From contig NZ_JAHBGE010000051.1 of assembly GCF_018390635.1 (NCBI RefSeq), forward strand, positions 124,001-188,000: 64,000 bases of DNA. Direction: 5' to 3'. How positions within the stretch are numbered: position 1 is the first letter of the stretch; each line of letters opens with the position of its first letter. A model generated the notes under the pieces. It did not search any database. It was not told the origin of the DNA and worked only from the letters and a program-made list of their open reading frames with translations. The DNA is from Ancylobacter lacus (GTDB lineage Bacteria; Pseudomonadota; Alphaproteobacteria; Rhizobiales; Xanthobacteraceae). Below, one piece after another: positions 30,595 through 41,765 of this stretch. The translations under genes were made by a program, and so were the position numbers.

Positions 30595-32412
30595 TCAGGA
30601 TGCCGTCAGCCCCGCCGCCTCGTTCTCCGCGGTGAGGAAGCCGCGCCAGCCGCCATAGCCGGTGATATCCCGCGCCTGGGTGACGGCGGCGGCCTCGGCG
30701 AGGAAGCCCTTCACCTGGCTGCCATCCTCCAGCGCCACCGTGCCAACGCCGAGCGGCGCGGGTATGCGGGCGATGAAACGGCCGAAGCTTTCCAGCGGCA
30801 GCGACCACACCTCGCAGGCGACCGGCGCGCCGGAGCCGATCCGCCCGCGCACCAGCCCCGGGCGCCGCACCCGCCCATCCGGGAGCAGATACAGCCGGTA
30901 ATCCGCCGTGGTGCGCGCCGCGCGCACGAAGCTGCCGCCGAGATCGGTGAGTTCCCCGTTGAGCGGCAGGCCGGAGAGATGGGCGCCGAACACCGCGATC
31001 TCCATCCGGTTCGGCGCCGCTTCCGGCGCGAAGTCCACCTCCGCCGGCACCTGCCGGGCGGTGGCGCCCATCGGCAGGGCACTGGCCGCGTGCAGGGCCG
31101 CGCCGAGCCCGGCGAGATGGGCGTCGCGCCCCGCCGGGGCCAGCAGCGTCACCCCGAACGGCGCGGCGTCCGGCCGGATCTCGGCGGGAACGGCAAGGCC
31201 GCAGAGGTCGAGCAGATTGACGAAATTGGTGTAGAGCCCGAGCTGGCTGTTGAGCCGGACCGGATCGGCGTCGATCTGGGCCAGGGTGTAGACGGTCGGC
31301 ATGGTCGGCACCATCAGCGCGTCGAGCCCCGCCAGCGCCGCCCGCGCCTCCATCTTCAGCTCGGCGAGGCGGTATTGGCCGCGGAAGGCGTCGACCGCGC
31401 TGGGCTCGCGGCCGCGCTCGATGATGCCGCGCACCACCGGGTGGACCGAAGTCGGCCGGGCATCGAGAAAGCCGCCGACCGCGGCGAAGCGCTCCGCCAC
31501 CCAGGGGCCGTCATAGAGCAGCCGGGCGGTCTCGTAGAACGGCTCCATGTCCAGCTCGACGATGGCGGCGCCGAGCGCCCGCGCCCGCGCCACGGCGCGC
31601 AGGAAGGCGGGATCGGTGAGGAGATCGCCGAAGCTGTGGCGGTCCACGGCGCGGGGAATACCGATCCGCACCCCGGGCGGCCAGGCGCCCGGCCGGCCGA
31701 GCGGCAGCTCCCGCGAGAAGGGGTCGCCGGCATCCGGCCCGGCCATCACCGCCAGCGCCGACCACGCCTCGGCGACCGTGCGGGCGAACACCGAGACGCA
31801 GTCGATGGACCGGCAGGCCGGCACCACGCCGCGGGTCGAGACGAGGCCGACGCTCGGCTTCAGGCCCACGATGTTGGTGAGCCCGGCGGGAATGCGGCCG
31901 GACCCCGCCGTGTCCGTGCCCAGCGCGAAGGGCACCAGCCCGGCCGAGACCGCGACGCCGGAACCCGAGCTCGACCCGCCGGGCACGAGATCGGCGCGGA
32001 TCGGGTTGCGCGGGGTGCCGTAGGGCGAGCGCCGCCCGACCAGGCCGGTGGCGAACTGGTCGAGATTGGTCTTGCCGATGACGATGGCCCCGGCCCGGCG
32101 CAGCCGCGCCACCGACGCCGCGTCGCGGGTGGCGACATAGGCGAAGTCCGGGCAGGCGCAGGTGGTGGGAAGACCGGCGACGTCGATATTGTCCTTCACC
32201 GCGAACGGCACGCCGTAGAGCGGCAGCCGCGCGGGGTCGATGCCGTCCAGCGCGCGAATCGCGGCGGCGAGCATGGCGTCGTCGGCGAGGGTGGTGAACA
32301 CCGCGGGGTCGCCATGCGCCTCGATGCGGGCGCGGCACGCCGCCACGGTCGCGGCGACCGAAGCCGCTCCCTCCCGGTGCGCCGCCACGATTTCGGCAAG
32401 GGTCTGCGTCAC
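30595..32412 (-). CDS. atzF: Allophanate hydrolase
   Basis: 605 residues. Splits allophanate to ammonia and CO2, the last step of urea (carboxylase route), cyanuric acid or related ureide catabolism. The amidase-signature domain (about 1-430) has the Lys-cisSer-Ser triad: Lys73 in VKDNID, the Ser cluster GGSSSGSG at 145-152, and Ser171 in GTDTAGS. A C-terminal domain (about 455-600; RMEIAVFGAHLSGLPLNGEL, DYRLYLLPDG, ALEDGSQVKGFLAEAAA) is specific to AtzF/DUR1,2-type enzymes. The start is the GTG at 32412, with GGAGACG upstream. No urea carboxylase gene is nearby. It is divergent from lexA. Confidence 0.95.
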   Translation of the reverse strand: MTQTLAEIVAAHREGAASVAATVAACRARIEAHGDPAVFTTLADDAMLAAAIRALDGIDPARLPLYGVPFAVKDNIDVAGLPTTCACPDFAYVATRDAASVARLRRAGAIVIGKTNLDQFATGLVGRRSPYGTPRNPIRADLVPGGSSSGSGVAVSAGLVPFALGTDTAGSGRIPAGLTNIVGLKPSVGLVSTRGVVPACRSIDCVSVFARTVAEAWSALAVMAGPDAGDPFSRELPLGRPGAWPPGVRIGIPRAVDRHSFGDLLTDPAFLRAVARARALGAAIVELDMEPFYETARLLYDGPWVAERFAAVGGFLDARPTSVHPVVRGIIERGREPSAVDAFRGQYRLAELKMEARAALAGLDALMVPTMPTVYTLAQIDADPVRLNSQLGLYTNFVNLLDLCGLAVPAEIRPDAAPFGVTLLAPAGRDAHLAGLGAALHAASALPMGATARQVPAEVDFAPEAAPNRMEIAVFGAHLSGLPLNGELTDLGGSFVRAARTTADYRLYLLPDGRVRRPGLVRGRIGSGAPVACEVWSLPLESFGRFIARIPAPLGVGTVALEDGSQVKGFLAEAAAVTQARDITGYGGWRGFLTAENEAAGLTAS

Positions 32413-32555
32413 GATCGTCTCCGCCCGATGAGTCTGCCGCCCGACGAGGCAAAGAACGGGCCATTGCATACAAGACCCGTGCGTGCCCGTCCGCAACGAC
32501 CGCGATGGACGATCGGCTCTTTGCAAGAAATTCACCTAAACGATTCATCCTTGAA

Positions 32556-32596
32556 GAACACAAAACGAACAGTTAGTGTTTGTTCGTGATTTGTTT
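32556..32596 (+). promoter_or_regulatory. LexA operators of lexA (one perfect, one near-perfect)
   Basis: GAAC-ACAAAAC-GAAC at 32556-32570 is an exact alphaproteobacterial SOS box (GTTC-N7-GTTC read on either strand). GTTC-GTGATTT-GTTT at 32582-32596 differs at one base. Both lie 38-78 bases before the lexA start, as expected for autorepression. A weak TTGAAG (32551) and TAGTGT (32574) pair with 17-base spacing brackets the first box. Confidence 0.88.
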
Positions 32597-32633
32597 CCGT
32601 TACGCGTAGCCCGCGCCCCGGCAAGGAGCCCCG

Positions 32634-33323
32634 ATGCTCACCCGCAAACAGCATGATCTGCTGCGCTTCATCCACGAGCGCCTGAAGGAAACGGGGGTTC
32701 CCCCCTCCTTCGAGGAGATGAAGGAGGCGCTGGACCTGCGCTCCAAATCCGGCATCCATCGGCTGATCACGGCACTGGAGGAGCGCGGCTTCATCCGCCG
32801 CCTGCCGAACCGCGCCCGCGCGCTGGAGGTGGTGAAGCTGCCGGAGAGCGTGCAGCCGGCGCGGCCGGCCCGCGCCTTCTCGCCCAACGTGATCGAAGGC
32901 AGCCTCGGCCGCCGCCCCGCCGGCGAGGAGGACATGGGTCGTCCCGTTCCGGTGCCGGTGATGGGCCGCATCGCGGCGGGCTCACCGATTTCCGCGATCC
33001 AGGCCCGCAGCCACACCGTCGCCATGCCGCCCGACATGCTGGGCAGCGGCGAGCACTACGCGCTGGAGGTGCGGGGCGATTCGATGATCGAGGCCGGCAT
33101 CCTCGACGGCGACCTCGCCCTCATCCGCAAATGCGAAAGCGCCGACACCGGCGAGATCGTGGTGGCGCTGATCGACGACGAGGAAGCCACGCTGAAGCGG
33201 CTGCGCAAGAAGGGCGCCTCGATTGCCCTCGAAGCGGCCAACCCTGCCTATGAGACGCGCATCTTCGGCCCCGACCGGGTGCGCATCCAGGGCCGGCTGG
33301 TCGGGCTGTTCCGCCGCTACTGA
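32634..33323 (+). CDS. lexA: LexA repressor
   Basis: 229 residues. The N-terminal winged helix lies at about 1-65 ([50 protein letters not shown]). The self-cleavage site is Ala115-Gly116 in GRIAAGSP, the catalytic Ser150 is in RGDSMIEAG and Lys188 is in EATLKRL. It represses the SOS regulon and is inactivated by RecA-stimulated autocleavage. Upstream operators at 32556-32596 show autoregulation. The last seven bases overlap the 3' end of comEC, which converges. Confidence 0.99.
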   Translation: MLTRKQHDLLRFIHERLKETGVPPSFEEMKEALDLRSKSGIHRLITALEERGFIRRLPNRARALEVVKLPESVQPARPARAFSPNVIEGSLGRRPAGEEDMGRPVPVPVMGRIAAGSPISAIQARSHTVAMPPDMLGSGEHYALEVRGDSMIEAGILDGDLALIRKCESADTGEIVVALIDDEEATLKRLRKKGASIALEAANPAYETRIFGPDRVRIQGRLVGLFRRY

Positions 33324-36319
33324 TCGGCGCCCAGGGCGGCCGCATCATCCGCCGGCTCCGGCGGGCGTGCTGCCGGAGCGCCGTTCTCCGGCCGCGGGCG
33401 GGACGGGTGCGGGGACGCGCGCGCCGGCTGCGACGCGCCGGAGCGGCCGGACCGGGCCTTTTCCGGCGCGCCACCTGCCGGGGTCGCACGCCCCTGAGCG
33501 ACACCTTCCGGCGGGCTATCTTCCTGCGCGACGCGCGTGGGCGGCTCCCGTGGCGGCGGCAGCCACGGGCGGCGCTGCGCGGGGTCGCGCGCGTACACCA
33601 CGGTGAAGGTCGCCTCGTCCCTCAGGGGCGAAGCGGCCGATGCGCCGAAAGCGGGCGCGCTTGAGAGAGGCCGATTCGAAGCGGATCGGCCGGCGACAGA
33701 ATTGCCCGTGAAATGGTTACCCGGCGCGGATCGGCCGGGGGCAGAGTCGATCAGAACCGAGTCGGGCGAGGCGGGCACGGCCATGGCCGGCGGGACCTCG
33801 CCGGAGCCGGATGCATGCGCATCCCTGCCGGCGCGGGCGGCACCCCTCCAGCCGGTTGCGGCGGCATCGCCGGGGGCGGCGGGTTGACCGGCTTCTCCCC
33901 TGCCCACCCCTCGCGTTGCCGTATCCCGTGTTACCGGGTGTCCTGTCCCGACGTCCCCCGTTGCCGCATCCCGCCCGCCCAGATCTCCTGTCGCCACCTC
34001 CCGTGTCACGACGTCCCCTGTCGCCACCACTTCCTCCGCCCCGGCCGCGATGAGGCCGGGCTCAGGCGCGCTGGCTGCGTCGAGGCGGGGCGGCGCCTCA
34101 GCCGGGGCGGCGTGCGCCGTGGGAGCGATGTAGACGGCGATCGCCCCGGCCAGTCCGTCGGGATCGGTGCGGATCACCCGGGCGGCGCAATCCGGCGGCG
34201 GCGCGAAGCGCGTCACCACCAGCCGGGCCAGCCGGCAGTCGTCGGCAAGGCTGTTGCGGCTGCGGGAATAGGCGACCAGCCCGCCCTCCGGCAGCGGCAG
34301 CGTGCACCCTAGCGGGTCGCAGCGCGGCGCGGTGGCCTCGGGCGGCAGCGCGGACGCGGCGCCGGAGGTGGTCGCGGCGGTCGCCGCCGGCCGCTCCCCC
34401 TCGGCAGCGCGCCATTGCTGCACGGCGAAGCGGGAGGCCAGCGCTGGCCCGTCGCGATCCCCCATCAGCGCCAGCCGGCCGCCGGCGTCGCGCACCGCGA
34501 CGGTGCGGCCCTGCGTGTCGATCAGGATCGCCGGCTGCGGCGCCGCCCGCGTCACCAGCGCCGCGGCGGCGGCCAGCGGCACTGCCAGCAGGGCCAGCCG
34601 GCTGCGCAGCAGGCACAGCGCCACCAGCGCCAGCGACACCAGCACCAGCGCCGCCAGCGGAAAGGCCCGCATCCCACGGTCCGCCCCCGGCATGGCCGCG
34701 ACCCACTCCGCGATGGCGATCATGGCGTCGATGCCCCAGCCCATCGCCCGCCACGCCGGGCCGTCCCAGCCGAAGGGAATGAGCAGCGCCCCCAGCATTC
34801 CCGCCGGCATCACCACGAAGGAAATGACCGGCGCCGCCGCGAGATTGGCAATCAGGCTGAGCGGCGCCATGCGGTGAAAATGGTAGGCGGCGAAGGGCGC
34901 CGTCGCCAGCGCCGCGACCAGCGAGGAAAGCAGCACCGCGACGCCCCAGCGCAGCGCCCGCCCACCCCCGCCGGGGCCTCCCAGCCGGCGGATATGGCCG
35001 GCGAAACGCTCATGCCCGGCGACCAGCGCCAGCGTCGCGGCGAAGGACATCTGCGTGCCGGGGTCCACCAGCGCCGCCGGGGAGAGCGCGAGCACCGCCA
35101 GCGCCGCCAGCGCCAGCGTGCGCAGCGTGACCGCCGGCCGGTTCAGCGCCACCCCGGCCAGCACCACCATCGCCATCAGCCACGAGCGCTGGGTCGCCAC
35201 CTCGGCGCCGGAGAGCAGGAGATAGAAGGTGGCCCCGGCCGCCGCCGGCACCGCGGCCCAGGCCTTGATCGGCCGGTGCAGCGCAAGGCCGGGCACCGCC
35301 GCCAGCCCGGCCCGGGCGGCGAGGAACAGCGCCGCCACCACCAGCGCCATGTGCAGGCCGGAGATCGACAGCACGTGGTAGAGGCCGGAAATCCGCATGG
35401 TCTCGTCGACGCTCTCCGGCACCGCGTCGCGCGAGCCGGTGACCAGCGCGGAGGCGATCGCCCCCGTCCCGCCCGGCAGCGCAGCGGCGATGCGCGCATC
35501 CATCGCCTGCCGCACCTCGTCGAGCGCGATGCGCAGCCTCAGCCCCAGCGAGGGCGGCGCCGGCGGCGGGGTGACACGCGGCCGGCCGACCGCAAAGCCG
35601 GTGGCGCCGATGCCCTCGAACCACGCGTCCTCACCGAAATCATAGCCGCCGGGAAAGGCCGGCCCGGCCGGCGGCCCCAGCGTCGCCCGCAGGGTGAGAT
35701 GGCTGCCCACCGCCGGCGGCGCGGCGCCCCCGAGCACGAGGCGCACCCGTTCCGGCGCCACCGGCGCCCGCGCCAGCGCGGTGACGCGCAGCACGATCCG
35801 CGCCCCGCCGGGGCGCCGCCCGGTCTGCTCGACGAAGCCGGACAGCTCCACCGCCGTCAGCGGCCGGTCGAGCACCGGGTGGGCCATCGCGGCGACGCGC
35901 AGGGTGGCGGCGCCGAACCCGGCCGCCACCGCCGCGAGCCCCGCCAGCGCGAAGAACAGCGCCGGCCGCTCCCGCGCGGCGCGGGCGAGAAGGGCGAGCA
36001 GCCCGAACAGAACCGCTCCCGCCCCCAGCCACGGCTCGCGCCCGGCGCCGAGATAGAGCCCCACGCCGGCCGCGAAGGCGACGGGCACGAAGAGAAAGCC
36101 CCGCCGCCCCTCGAATTCCCGAGCGATATCCCCGGCGAGGCCCCGGCGCAGCCGCCCCGCCCACAGCCCGAGCGCGTCGAGGCCCCATGCCGGCGCGGCC
36201 GGACGCGGCACCGCGCCGGCCACGGCGATGGCCCGGGCGCCCGGACGCGGCGGCGTCTGCCCGCCCCTACCCGCGCCCGCCGCGCCGTCGCCGCGTTCCC
36301 GATCGGCCGCCCCCGCCAC
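33317..36319 (-). CDS. comEC: ComEC/Rec2 family DNA-uptake channel protein with a long repetitive tail
   Basis: 1000 residues. After a disordered start (about 1-65) come a DUF4131-type N-terminal region with an OB fold (about 75-260; [20 protein letters not shown]) and the multi-helix competence domain (about 270-580; [56 protein letters not shown]). The family moves single-stranded DNA across the inner membrane. The C-terminal part ([26 protein letters not shown]) is the degenerate alphaproteobacterial type without the metal-binding HxHxDH of a beta-lactamase domain. Then about 200 residues are low-complexity, with a tandem decapeptide repeat. It is longer than usual (about 700-800). The start is uncertain. 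Confidence 0.88.
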   Translation of the reverse strand: MAGAADRERGDGAAGAGRGGQTPPRPGARAIAVAGAVPRPAAPAWGLDALGLWAGRLRRGLAGDIAREFEGRRGFLFVPVAFAAGVGLYLGAGREPWLGAGAVLFGLLALLARAARERPALFFALAGLAAVAAGFGAATLRVAAMAHPVLDRPLTAVELSGFVEQTGRRPGGARIVLRVTALARAPVAPERVRLVLGGAAPPAVGSHLTLRATLGPPAGPAFPGGYDFGEDAWFEGIGATGFAVGRPRVTPPPAPPSLGLRLRIALDEVRQAMDARIAAALPGGTGAIASALVTGSRDAVPESVDETMRISGLYHVLSISGLHMALVVAALFLAARAGLAAVPGLALHRPIKAWAAVPAAAGATFYLLLSGAEVATQRSWLMAMVVLAGVALNRPAVTLRTLALAALAVLALSPAALVDPGTQMSFAATLALVAGHERFAGHIRRLGGPGGGGRALRWGVAVLLSSLVAALATAPFAAYHFHRMAPLSLIANLAAAPVISFVVMPAGMLGALLIPFGWDGPAWRAMGWGIDAMIAIAEWVAAMPGADRGMRAFPLAALVLVSLALVALCLLRSRLALLAVPLAAAAALVTRAAPQPAILIDTQGRTVAVRDAGGRLALMGDRDGPALASRFAVQQWRAAEGERPAATAATTSGAASALPPEATAPRCDPLGCTLPLPEGGLVAYSRSRNSLADDCRLARLVVTRFAPPPDCAARVIRTDPDGLAGAIAVYIAPTAHAAPAEAPPRLDAASAPEPGLIAAGAEEVVATGDVVTREVATGDLGGRDAATGDVGTGHPVTRDTATRGVGRGEAGQPAAPGDAAATGWRGAARAGRDAHASGSGEVPPAMAVPASPDSVLIDSAPGRSAPGNHFTGNSVAGRSASNRPLSSAPAFGASAASPLRDEATFTVVYARDPAQRRPWLPPPREPPTRVAQEDSPPEGVAQGRATPAGGAPEKARSGRSGASQPARASPHPSRPRPENGAPAARPPEPADDAAALGADQ
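33938..34027 (-). repeat. Three tandem 30-base units in the comEC tail
   Basis: Read on the minus strand, 34027-33998, 33997-33968 and 33967-33938 encode [20 protein letters not shown] and [10 protein letters not shown]. The first units share GTGGCGACAGG at the DNA level. A partial fourth unit ([10 protein letters not shown]) follows. The repeat is in frame and expands the disordered C-terminal region of ComEC. Confidence 0.7.
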
Positions 36320-36459
36320 GAATGGCTCCCCGGCGGGGCGTCAGCGGCCCCGGCCCGTGTTTTCCCCTGCCCGCACCTATGCTACACGCTCCGCTCCCGC
36401 TCACCAGCCTCGGCCCTTCGGCCCGCCCGGCGCCTGCCGGGCCCGTGAGAACCGCATCC

Positions 36460-37896
36460 ATGTCCGATCACGTCGTCACCCGCTTCGCCCCCTCGCCCAC
36501 CGGCTTCCTGCATATTGGCGGGGCCCGGACCGCGCTGTTCAACTGGCTCTATGCCCGGGCGAAGGGCGGCCGGATGCTGCTGCGGATCGAGGACACCGAC
36601 CGCCAGCGCTCCACCGAGGCGGCGATCGAGGCGATCATCGACGGGCTGAAGTGGCTCGGCATCGACTGGTCCGGCGACGTGGTCTACCAGTTCGCCCGCG
36701 CCGCGCGTCACCGCGAGGCGGTGGAGCAGATGATCGCGGCCGGCCGGGCCTATCCCTGCTACGCCACCGCCGAAGAACTGGAGGAGATGCGCGAGACCGC
36801 CCGCCGCGAGGGCCGCGCCCCGCGCTATGACGGGCGCTGGCGCGACCGCGACCCCGCCGAGGCCCCGGCCGGCCGCAAGCCGGCGATCCGGCTGCGCGCC
36901 CCGACCGAGGGCGAGACCGTGATCGAGGATCTGGTGCAGGGCCGCGTGGTCTTCGCCAACAAGGACCTCGACGACCTCGTGCTGCTGCGCTCCGACGGCA
37001 ACCCCACCTATATGCTCTCCGTGGTGGTGGACGACCACGACATGGGCGTAACCCACATCATCCGCGGCGACGACCACCTCACCAATGCCGCCCGGCAGGC
37101 GCAGATCTACGCCGCGCTCGGCTGGTCGGTGCCGACCATGGCGCATATCCCGCTGATCCACGGGCCGGACGGGGCCAAGCTCTCCAAGCGGCACGGCGCG
37201 CTGGGGGTCGATGCCTACCGCGCCATGGGCTATCTGCCGGCGGCGCTGCGCAACTATCTCGTCCGGCTCGGCTGGAGCCATGGCGACCAGGAGATCTTCT
37301 CCACCGAGGAGATGAGCCGGCTGTTCGACCTCGACCGGGTCGGGCGCTCCGCCGCGCGGTTCGACTTCGCCAAGCTGGAAAATCTCAACGGCATCTATAT
37401 GCGGCAGACCCCGGACGCCGAGCTGATGGCGGCGGTGGAGGACCTGCTGCCGCATCTGGAGAACGGCGCCGCCGTCGCCCGGAAGCTGACGCCCGCCCGC
37501 AAGGCGCAGATGCTGGCGGCCATGCCGGGGCTGAAGGAGCGCGCCAAGACGCTGGTCGAGCTGATCGACAGCGCCGGCTACATCCTCGAGGAGCGGCCGC
37601 TGCCGATCGACGAGAAGGCGCGCGCCCTGCTCACGCCGGAGGCCCGCCGCCTGCTCGGCCTCGCCGCACAGGCGCTGGCCGCCCTCGACGAGTGGTCGGC
37701 CGCCACCACCGAGGCCGCGGTGCGGCAGGTGGCGGAAAGCGCGGGCGTGAAGCTCGGCGCGCTCGCCCAGCCGCTGCGCGCCGCCATGACCGGGCGCACC
37801 ACCTCCCCCGGTATCTTCGACGTGCTGGCGGTGCTGGGCCGCGAGGAGAGCCTTGCCCGACTCACCGACCAGGCCGGTACCGCCGCCGCGGCCTGA
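36460..37896 (+). CDS. gltX: Glutamate--tRNA ligase
   Basis: 478 residues, class I synthetase. It starts [28 protein letters not shown] (HIGH-type HIGG), with the GDDHLTN and KLSKRHGAL (KMSKS-type) motifs and a C-terminal anticodon-binding helical domain (about 330-478). The ATG at 36460 places the conserved core at the proper distance; the in-frame extension to 36187 is antisense to comEC. Alphaproteobacteria often carry a second GltX acting on tRNA-Gln together with GatCAB; which specificity this copy has cannot be told here. Confidence 0.97.
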   Translation: MSDHVVTRFAPSPTGFLHIGGARTALFNWLYARAKGGRMLLRIEDTDRQRSTEAAIEAIIDGLKWLGIDWSGDVVYQFARAARHREAVEQMIAAGRAYPCYATAEELEEMRETARREGRAPRYDGRWRDRDPAEAPAGRKPAIRLRAPTEGETVIEDLVQGRVVFANKDLDDLVLLRSDGNPTYMLSVVVDDHDMGVTHIIRGDDHLTNAARQAQIYAALGWSVPTMAHIPLIHGPDGAKLSKRHGALGVDAYRAMGYLPAALRNYLVRLGWSHGDQEIFSTEEMSRLFDLDRVGRSAARFDFAKLENLNGIYMRQTPDAELMAAVEDLLPHLENGAAVARKLTPARKAQMLAAMPGLKERAKTLVELIDSAGYILEERPLPIDEKARALLTPEARRLLGLAAQALAALDEWSAATTEAAVRQVAESAGVKLGALAQPLRAAMTGRTTSPGIFDVLAVLGREESLARLTDQAGTAAAA

Positions 37897-38220
37897 CCTC
37901 GTCCATTCCCGCCGGCCCCGCCGGGGGCCGGCCGCGCCACGCGCCGCAGCGCGCGCGGCTATTCGACTTTGTGCGACTGCGAAGGCGGCAGCGCGGCCGG
38001 CGCCATGCCGCCAACCGTTGCGGCGCAACGATTTTCCCGTGAACGCGGTACCCGTGTGCGCTGCGCTTGCGAGCAGGGAACTAAAGGGATACGACTCTGG
38101 GAACGAGGTGCCACGGCCACACCGCGGCCGCCCGAACCCGGGCATGACGGGCCGCCCGGCCCGTCGCATGGGCGCAATGACGCACCTCTACAGTCGATTT
38201 GCTGGTTTGGGAGATCCCGC
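37897..38220. other. 324-bp intergenic region between gltX and gltA
   Basis: No gene supported. A 9-bp perfect stem (37911-37919 with 37924-37932) lies 14 bases after gltX but has no T-run, so it is a weak terminator at best. The second half should hold the gltA promoter, but I see no convincing -35/-10 pair. GGGAG at the far end is the gltA ribosome-binding site. Confidence 0.5.
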
Positions 38221-39531
<1,311 letters not shown>

Positions 39532-39568
39532 GGCCGCGCGGCCGACGCCGCGCCCCTGTCACCCCGAG

Positions 39569-39597
39569 CACCCCGGCGCCGCAGCGCCGGGGTGTTT
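39569..39597 (+). terminator. Terminator of gltA
   Basis: A perfect 11-bp GC-rich stem (39569-39579 with 39584-39594) with a 4-base loop is followed by TTT, 37 bases after the gltA stop. It lies between the converging gltA and lpxB. Confidence 0.7.
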
Positions 39598-39654
39598 CCG
39601 TTTCGGGGCCGGCGTTTTGAACAGGCGTTCCGGGGCCGGCGGCGTGTGGGCCGT

Positions 39655-40863
39655 TCAGCGTGCGGCGAGTTCGAGCACCGCCCGCGCCGCGCGCCGGCTC
39701 GGCGGCTCGGCGCCGAGGCCCATCACCGCGTCGAGCCGGGCGAAGGCGGCGAGCTGGGCCTCGCGGGCCGGCCCGCCGCGCACCAGCTCGGCCAGATGGC
39801 GCGCCATGGCGGGCGGGTCGATGTGCCACTGCAGGAATTCCGGCACCGCCTTCTCGCGCAGGATCAGGTTGGGCAGAATCGCGGTGGTGACCTTCAATAT
39901 GTAAGGCGCGATCCATCCCTCCAGGCGTGGCACGCGGTAGGCCGCGACCATCGGCACCCCCGCCAGCGCCAGCTCCAGCGTCACCGTGCCGGAGGCGGCA
40001 AGGGCGGCGCGGGCGACACGGAAAGCGGCGCGCTTTTCCGCTTCGTCCTCGACGATCCGCGGTGCCACCGGCCAGTTTGCCACCATCCGCTCAACCTGCG
40101 CCCGCCGGCGCGGCAGGGTCGGCAGCACGAGATCGAACGGACCGACCTCACCGCGCAGCCGGCCGAGCACCTCGCCGAAGGTCGCCCCGAGCCGCGCCAC
40201 CTCGCTGCCGCGGCTGCCGGGCAGCACCAGCACCACCGGCGGGGAGGCCGCCCGCCGTGCCGCTTCCTCTGCCGAAGGCCGCAGTTCCGCCAGCTCGCCC
40301 AACAGGGGATGGCCGACATAGGTCGTCGGCGGGCCGCCCAGCCGCGCCATCACCTCCGGCTCGAAGGGCAGCACCGCAAGCACCCGGTCGATGTGCGGGC
40401 GCATGGCCGGCGCCCGCCCCTCGCGCCACACCCAGACTGTGGGCGCGACATATTTCACGATCGGCAGATGCGGCAGCCGCGCCCGCACCCGGCGGGCGAC
40501 GCGGTGGTTGAAATCCGGCAGGTCGACCAGAACCAGCACATCCGGCGGCGCGGCGACGATGGCGGCCACCACCTCGCGCATCCGCCTCAGGATGCCCGGC
40601 AGGCCCGCCGCGACCTGGGCAAAGCCCATGGCGGTGAGATCGTCCATCGGAAACAGCGAGACCAGCCCCTGCGCCTGCATCCGCGTGCCGCCGACGCCGC
40701 GAAAGCGCGCCGCCGGCACCAGCGCCGCCAGCTCGCGCAGCAGGCCGGCGCCGAGCACATCCCCGGACTCCTCGCCGGCGACGACGAAGACGTCGAGCCC
40801 CGCGCCCGAGATGGCGTCGGCGCTCGCGGCGGCGCCTGTCGCGGCACGGCCGGCGGCGCTCAT
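39655..40863 (-). CDS. lpxB: Lipid-A-disaccharide synthase
   Basis: 402 residues, GT19. Joins UDP-diacylglucosamine and lipid X. Motifs: VVAGEESGDVLGAGLLREL, FRGVGGTRM, MGFAQVAAGLPGILRRM, DLPDFNHRVARRVR, VAPTVWVWREGRA, YVGHPLLGE, LPGSRGSEVARLGATF and the SGTVTLELAL signature. The ATG overlaps the lpxI stop as ATGA, so the two are translationally coupled. It is the last gene of the lpx operon. Confidence 0.97.
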   Translation of the reverse strand: MSAAGRAATGAAASADAISGAGLDVFVVAGEESGDVLGAGLLRELAALVPAARFRGVGGTRMQAQGLVSLFPMDDLTAMGFAQVAAGLPGILRRMREVVAAIVAAPPDVLVLVDLPDFNHRVARRVRARLPHLPIVKYVAPTVWVWREGRAPAMRPHIDRVLAVLPFEPEVMARLGGPPTTYVGHPLLGELAELRPSAEEAARRAASPPVVLVLPGSRGSEVARLGATFGEVLGRLRGEVGPFDLVLPTLPRRRAQVERMVANWPVAPRIVEDEAEKRAAFRVARAALAASGTVTLELALAGVPMVAAYRVPRLEGWIAPYILKVTTAILPNLILREKAVPEFLQWHIDPPAMARHLAELVRGGPAREAQLAAFARLDAVMGLGAEPPSRRAARAVLELAAR

Positions 40864-41765
40864 GGCGCCGCGTCCCCGGCGGCCACCCCGAGCAGGAACA
40901 GGCCGGCGGCGTCGGCCCGGCGGACCAGCTCCTCGACGTCGCTGACGATGACGCCGCCCGCCTCCACCGCGATGCCGGCGATGCCCGCGCGCACCGCGCC
41001 CTCCACGGTGAGCGGGCCGAGCGAGGGCAGGTCGAGCCGGCGGTCCTGCCCCGCCTTGGGCCGCTTCACCAGAACGCCACAGGGCGACGGCGCCTTGATG
41101 CGCCCGCGCGCGCGCAGATCGGCGCAGCGCTCCAGCATCAGGTCGGTGCCCTCCGCCGCCTCCACGGCGACGACATGGCCGTTCATCACCACCAGCCCCT
41201 GGCCGATGTCGAGCGGCCCGAGCACCTCAAGCGCCCGGAAGCCGGTGGCGATGTCGGCCTGTACCTCCCGCGACGGGCGGACGGCGCCGAGCACCCCCTC
41301 GGGCGCGAGAATGCCGGGCGCCACCTCATGGGCGCCAAGCAGGCGGAACCCCGCCTCCTCGAAGATGCGGGCGACGCCCGAGAGCAGGTGATCGTCGCCG
41401 CCGCGCATCAGGGCGATGACCCGCGGCATGCGCCGCAGCGTCGCCCAGTCCAGCCGGATGTCGCGGATGCGGGGGCGCAGCACCGTGCCGATCATCACCA
41501 CGTCCCGGCAGCCATGGCGCTTCAGCTCCGTCTGAAGCATCCCGAACCGGCCCATGGGGATCCACACATGGGGAAAGGCCTCGACCTCCGCCGAGGCCGA
41601 ACCGCGCAACGCGAACAGGACGACCCGGCGCCCGGCCGCCTGCGCCGCACGGGCGACCGCCAGCGGGAATGCCCCGCCGCCGCAGATGATGCCGAGCGCA
41701 CCCTCCCCCGGCGCGGAACCCGGCGCGGCCTCAGGCGGCTTCGCGGTCGCCGCCATCGTCGACAT
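40860..41765 (-). CDS. lpxI: UDP-2,3-diacylglucosamine pyrophosphatase LpxI
   Basis: About 301 residues. Contains LGIICGGGAFPLAVARAA near the start, then VWIPMGRFGMLQTELKRHGCRDVVMIG and GAVRPSREVQADIATGFRALEVLGPLDIGQGLVV, and ends with a domain including LVKRPKAGQDRRLDLPSLGP. This is the DUF1009/LpxI enzyme that replaces LpxH in alphaproteobacteria and makes lipid X. Starts at 41768, 41765 or 41756 are all possible; each overlaps the lpxA end by 26-38 bases. The 354-residue extension is antisense-like noise inside lpxA. Confidence 0.93.
   Translation of the reverse strand: MSTMAATAKPPEAAPGSAPGEGALGIICGGGAFPLAVARAAQAAGRRVVLFALRGSASAEVEAFPHVWIPMGRFGMLQTELKRHGCRDVVMIGTVLRPRIRDIRLDWATLRRMPRVIALMRGGDDHLLSGVARIFEEAGFRLLGAHEVAPGILAPEGVLGAVRPSREVQADIATGFRALEVLGPLDIGQGLVVMNGHVVAVEAAEGTDLMLERCADLRARGRIKAPSPCGVLVKRPKAGQDRRLDLPSLGPLTVEGAVRAGIAGIAVEAGGVIVSDVEELVRRADAAGLFLLGVAAGDAAP

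Noticed and set aside
32584-32592. Additional palindromes around the lexA promoter as separate operators
   Set aside because: They overlap the near-perfect LexA box and do not match another known motif well enough to list separately.
37911-37932. Hairpin after gltX as an intrinsic terminator
   Set aside because: Perfect 9-bp stem but no T-run on either strand; mentioned only within the intergenic entry.
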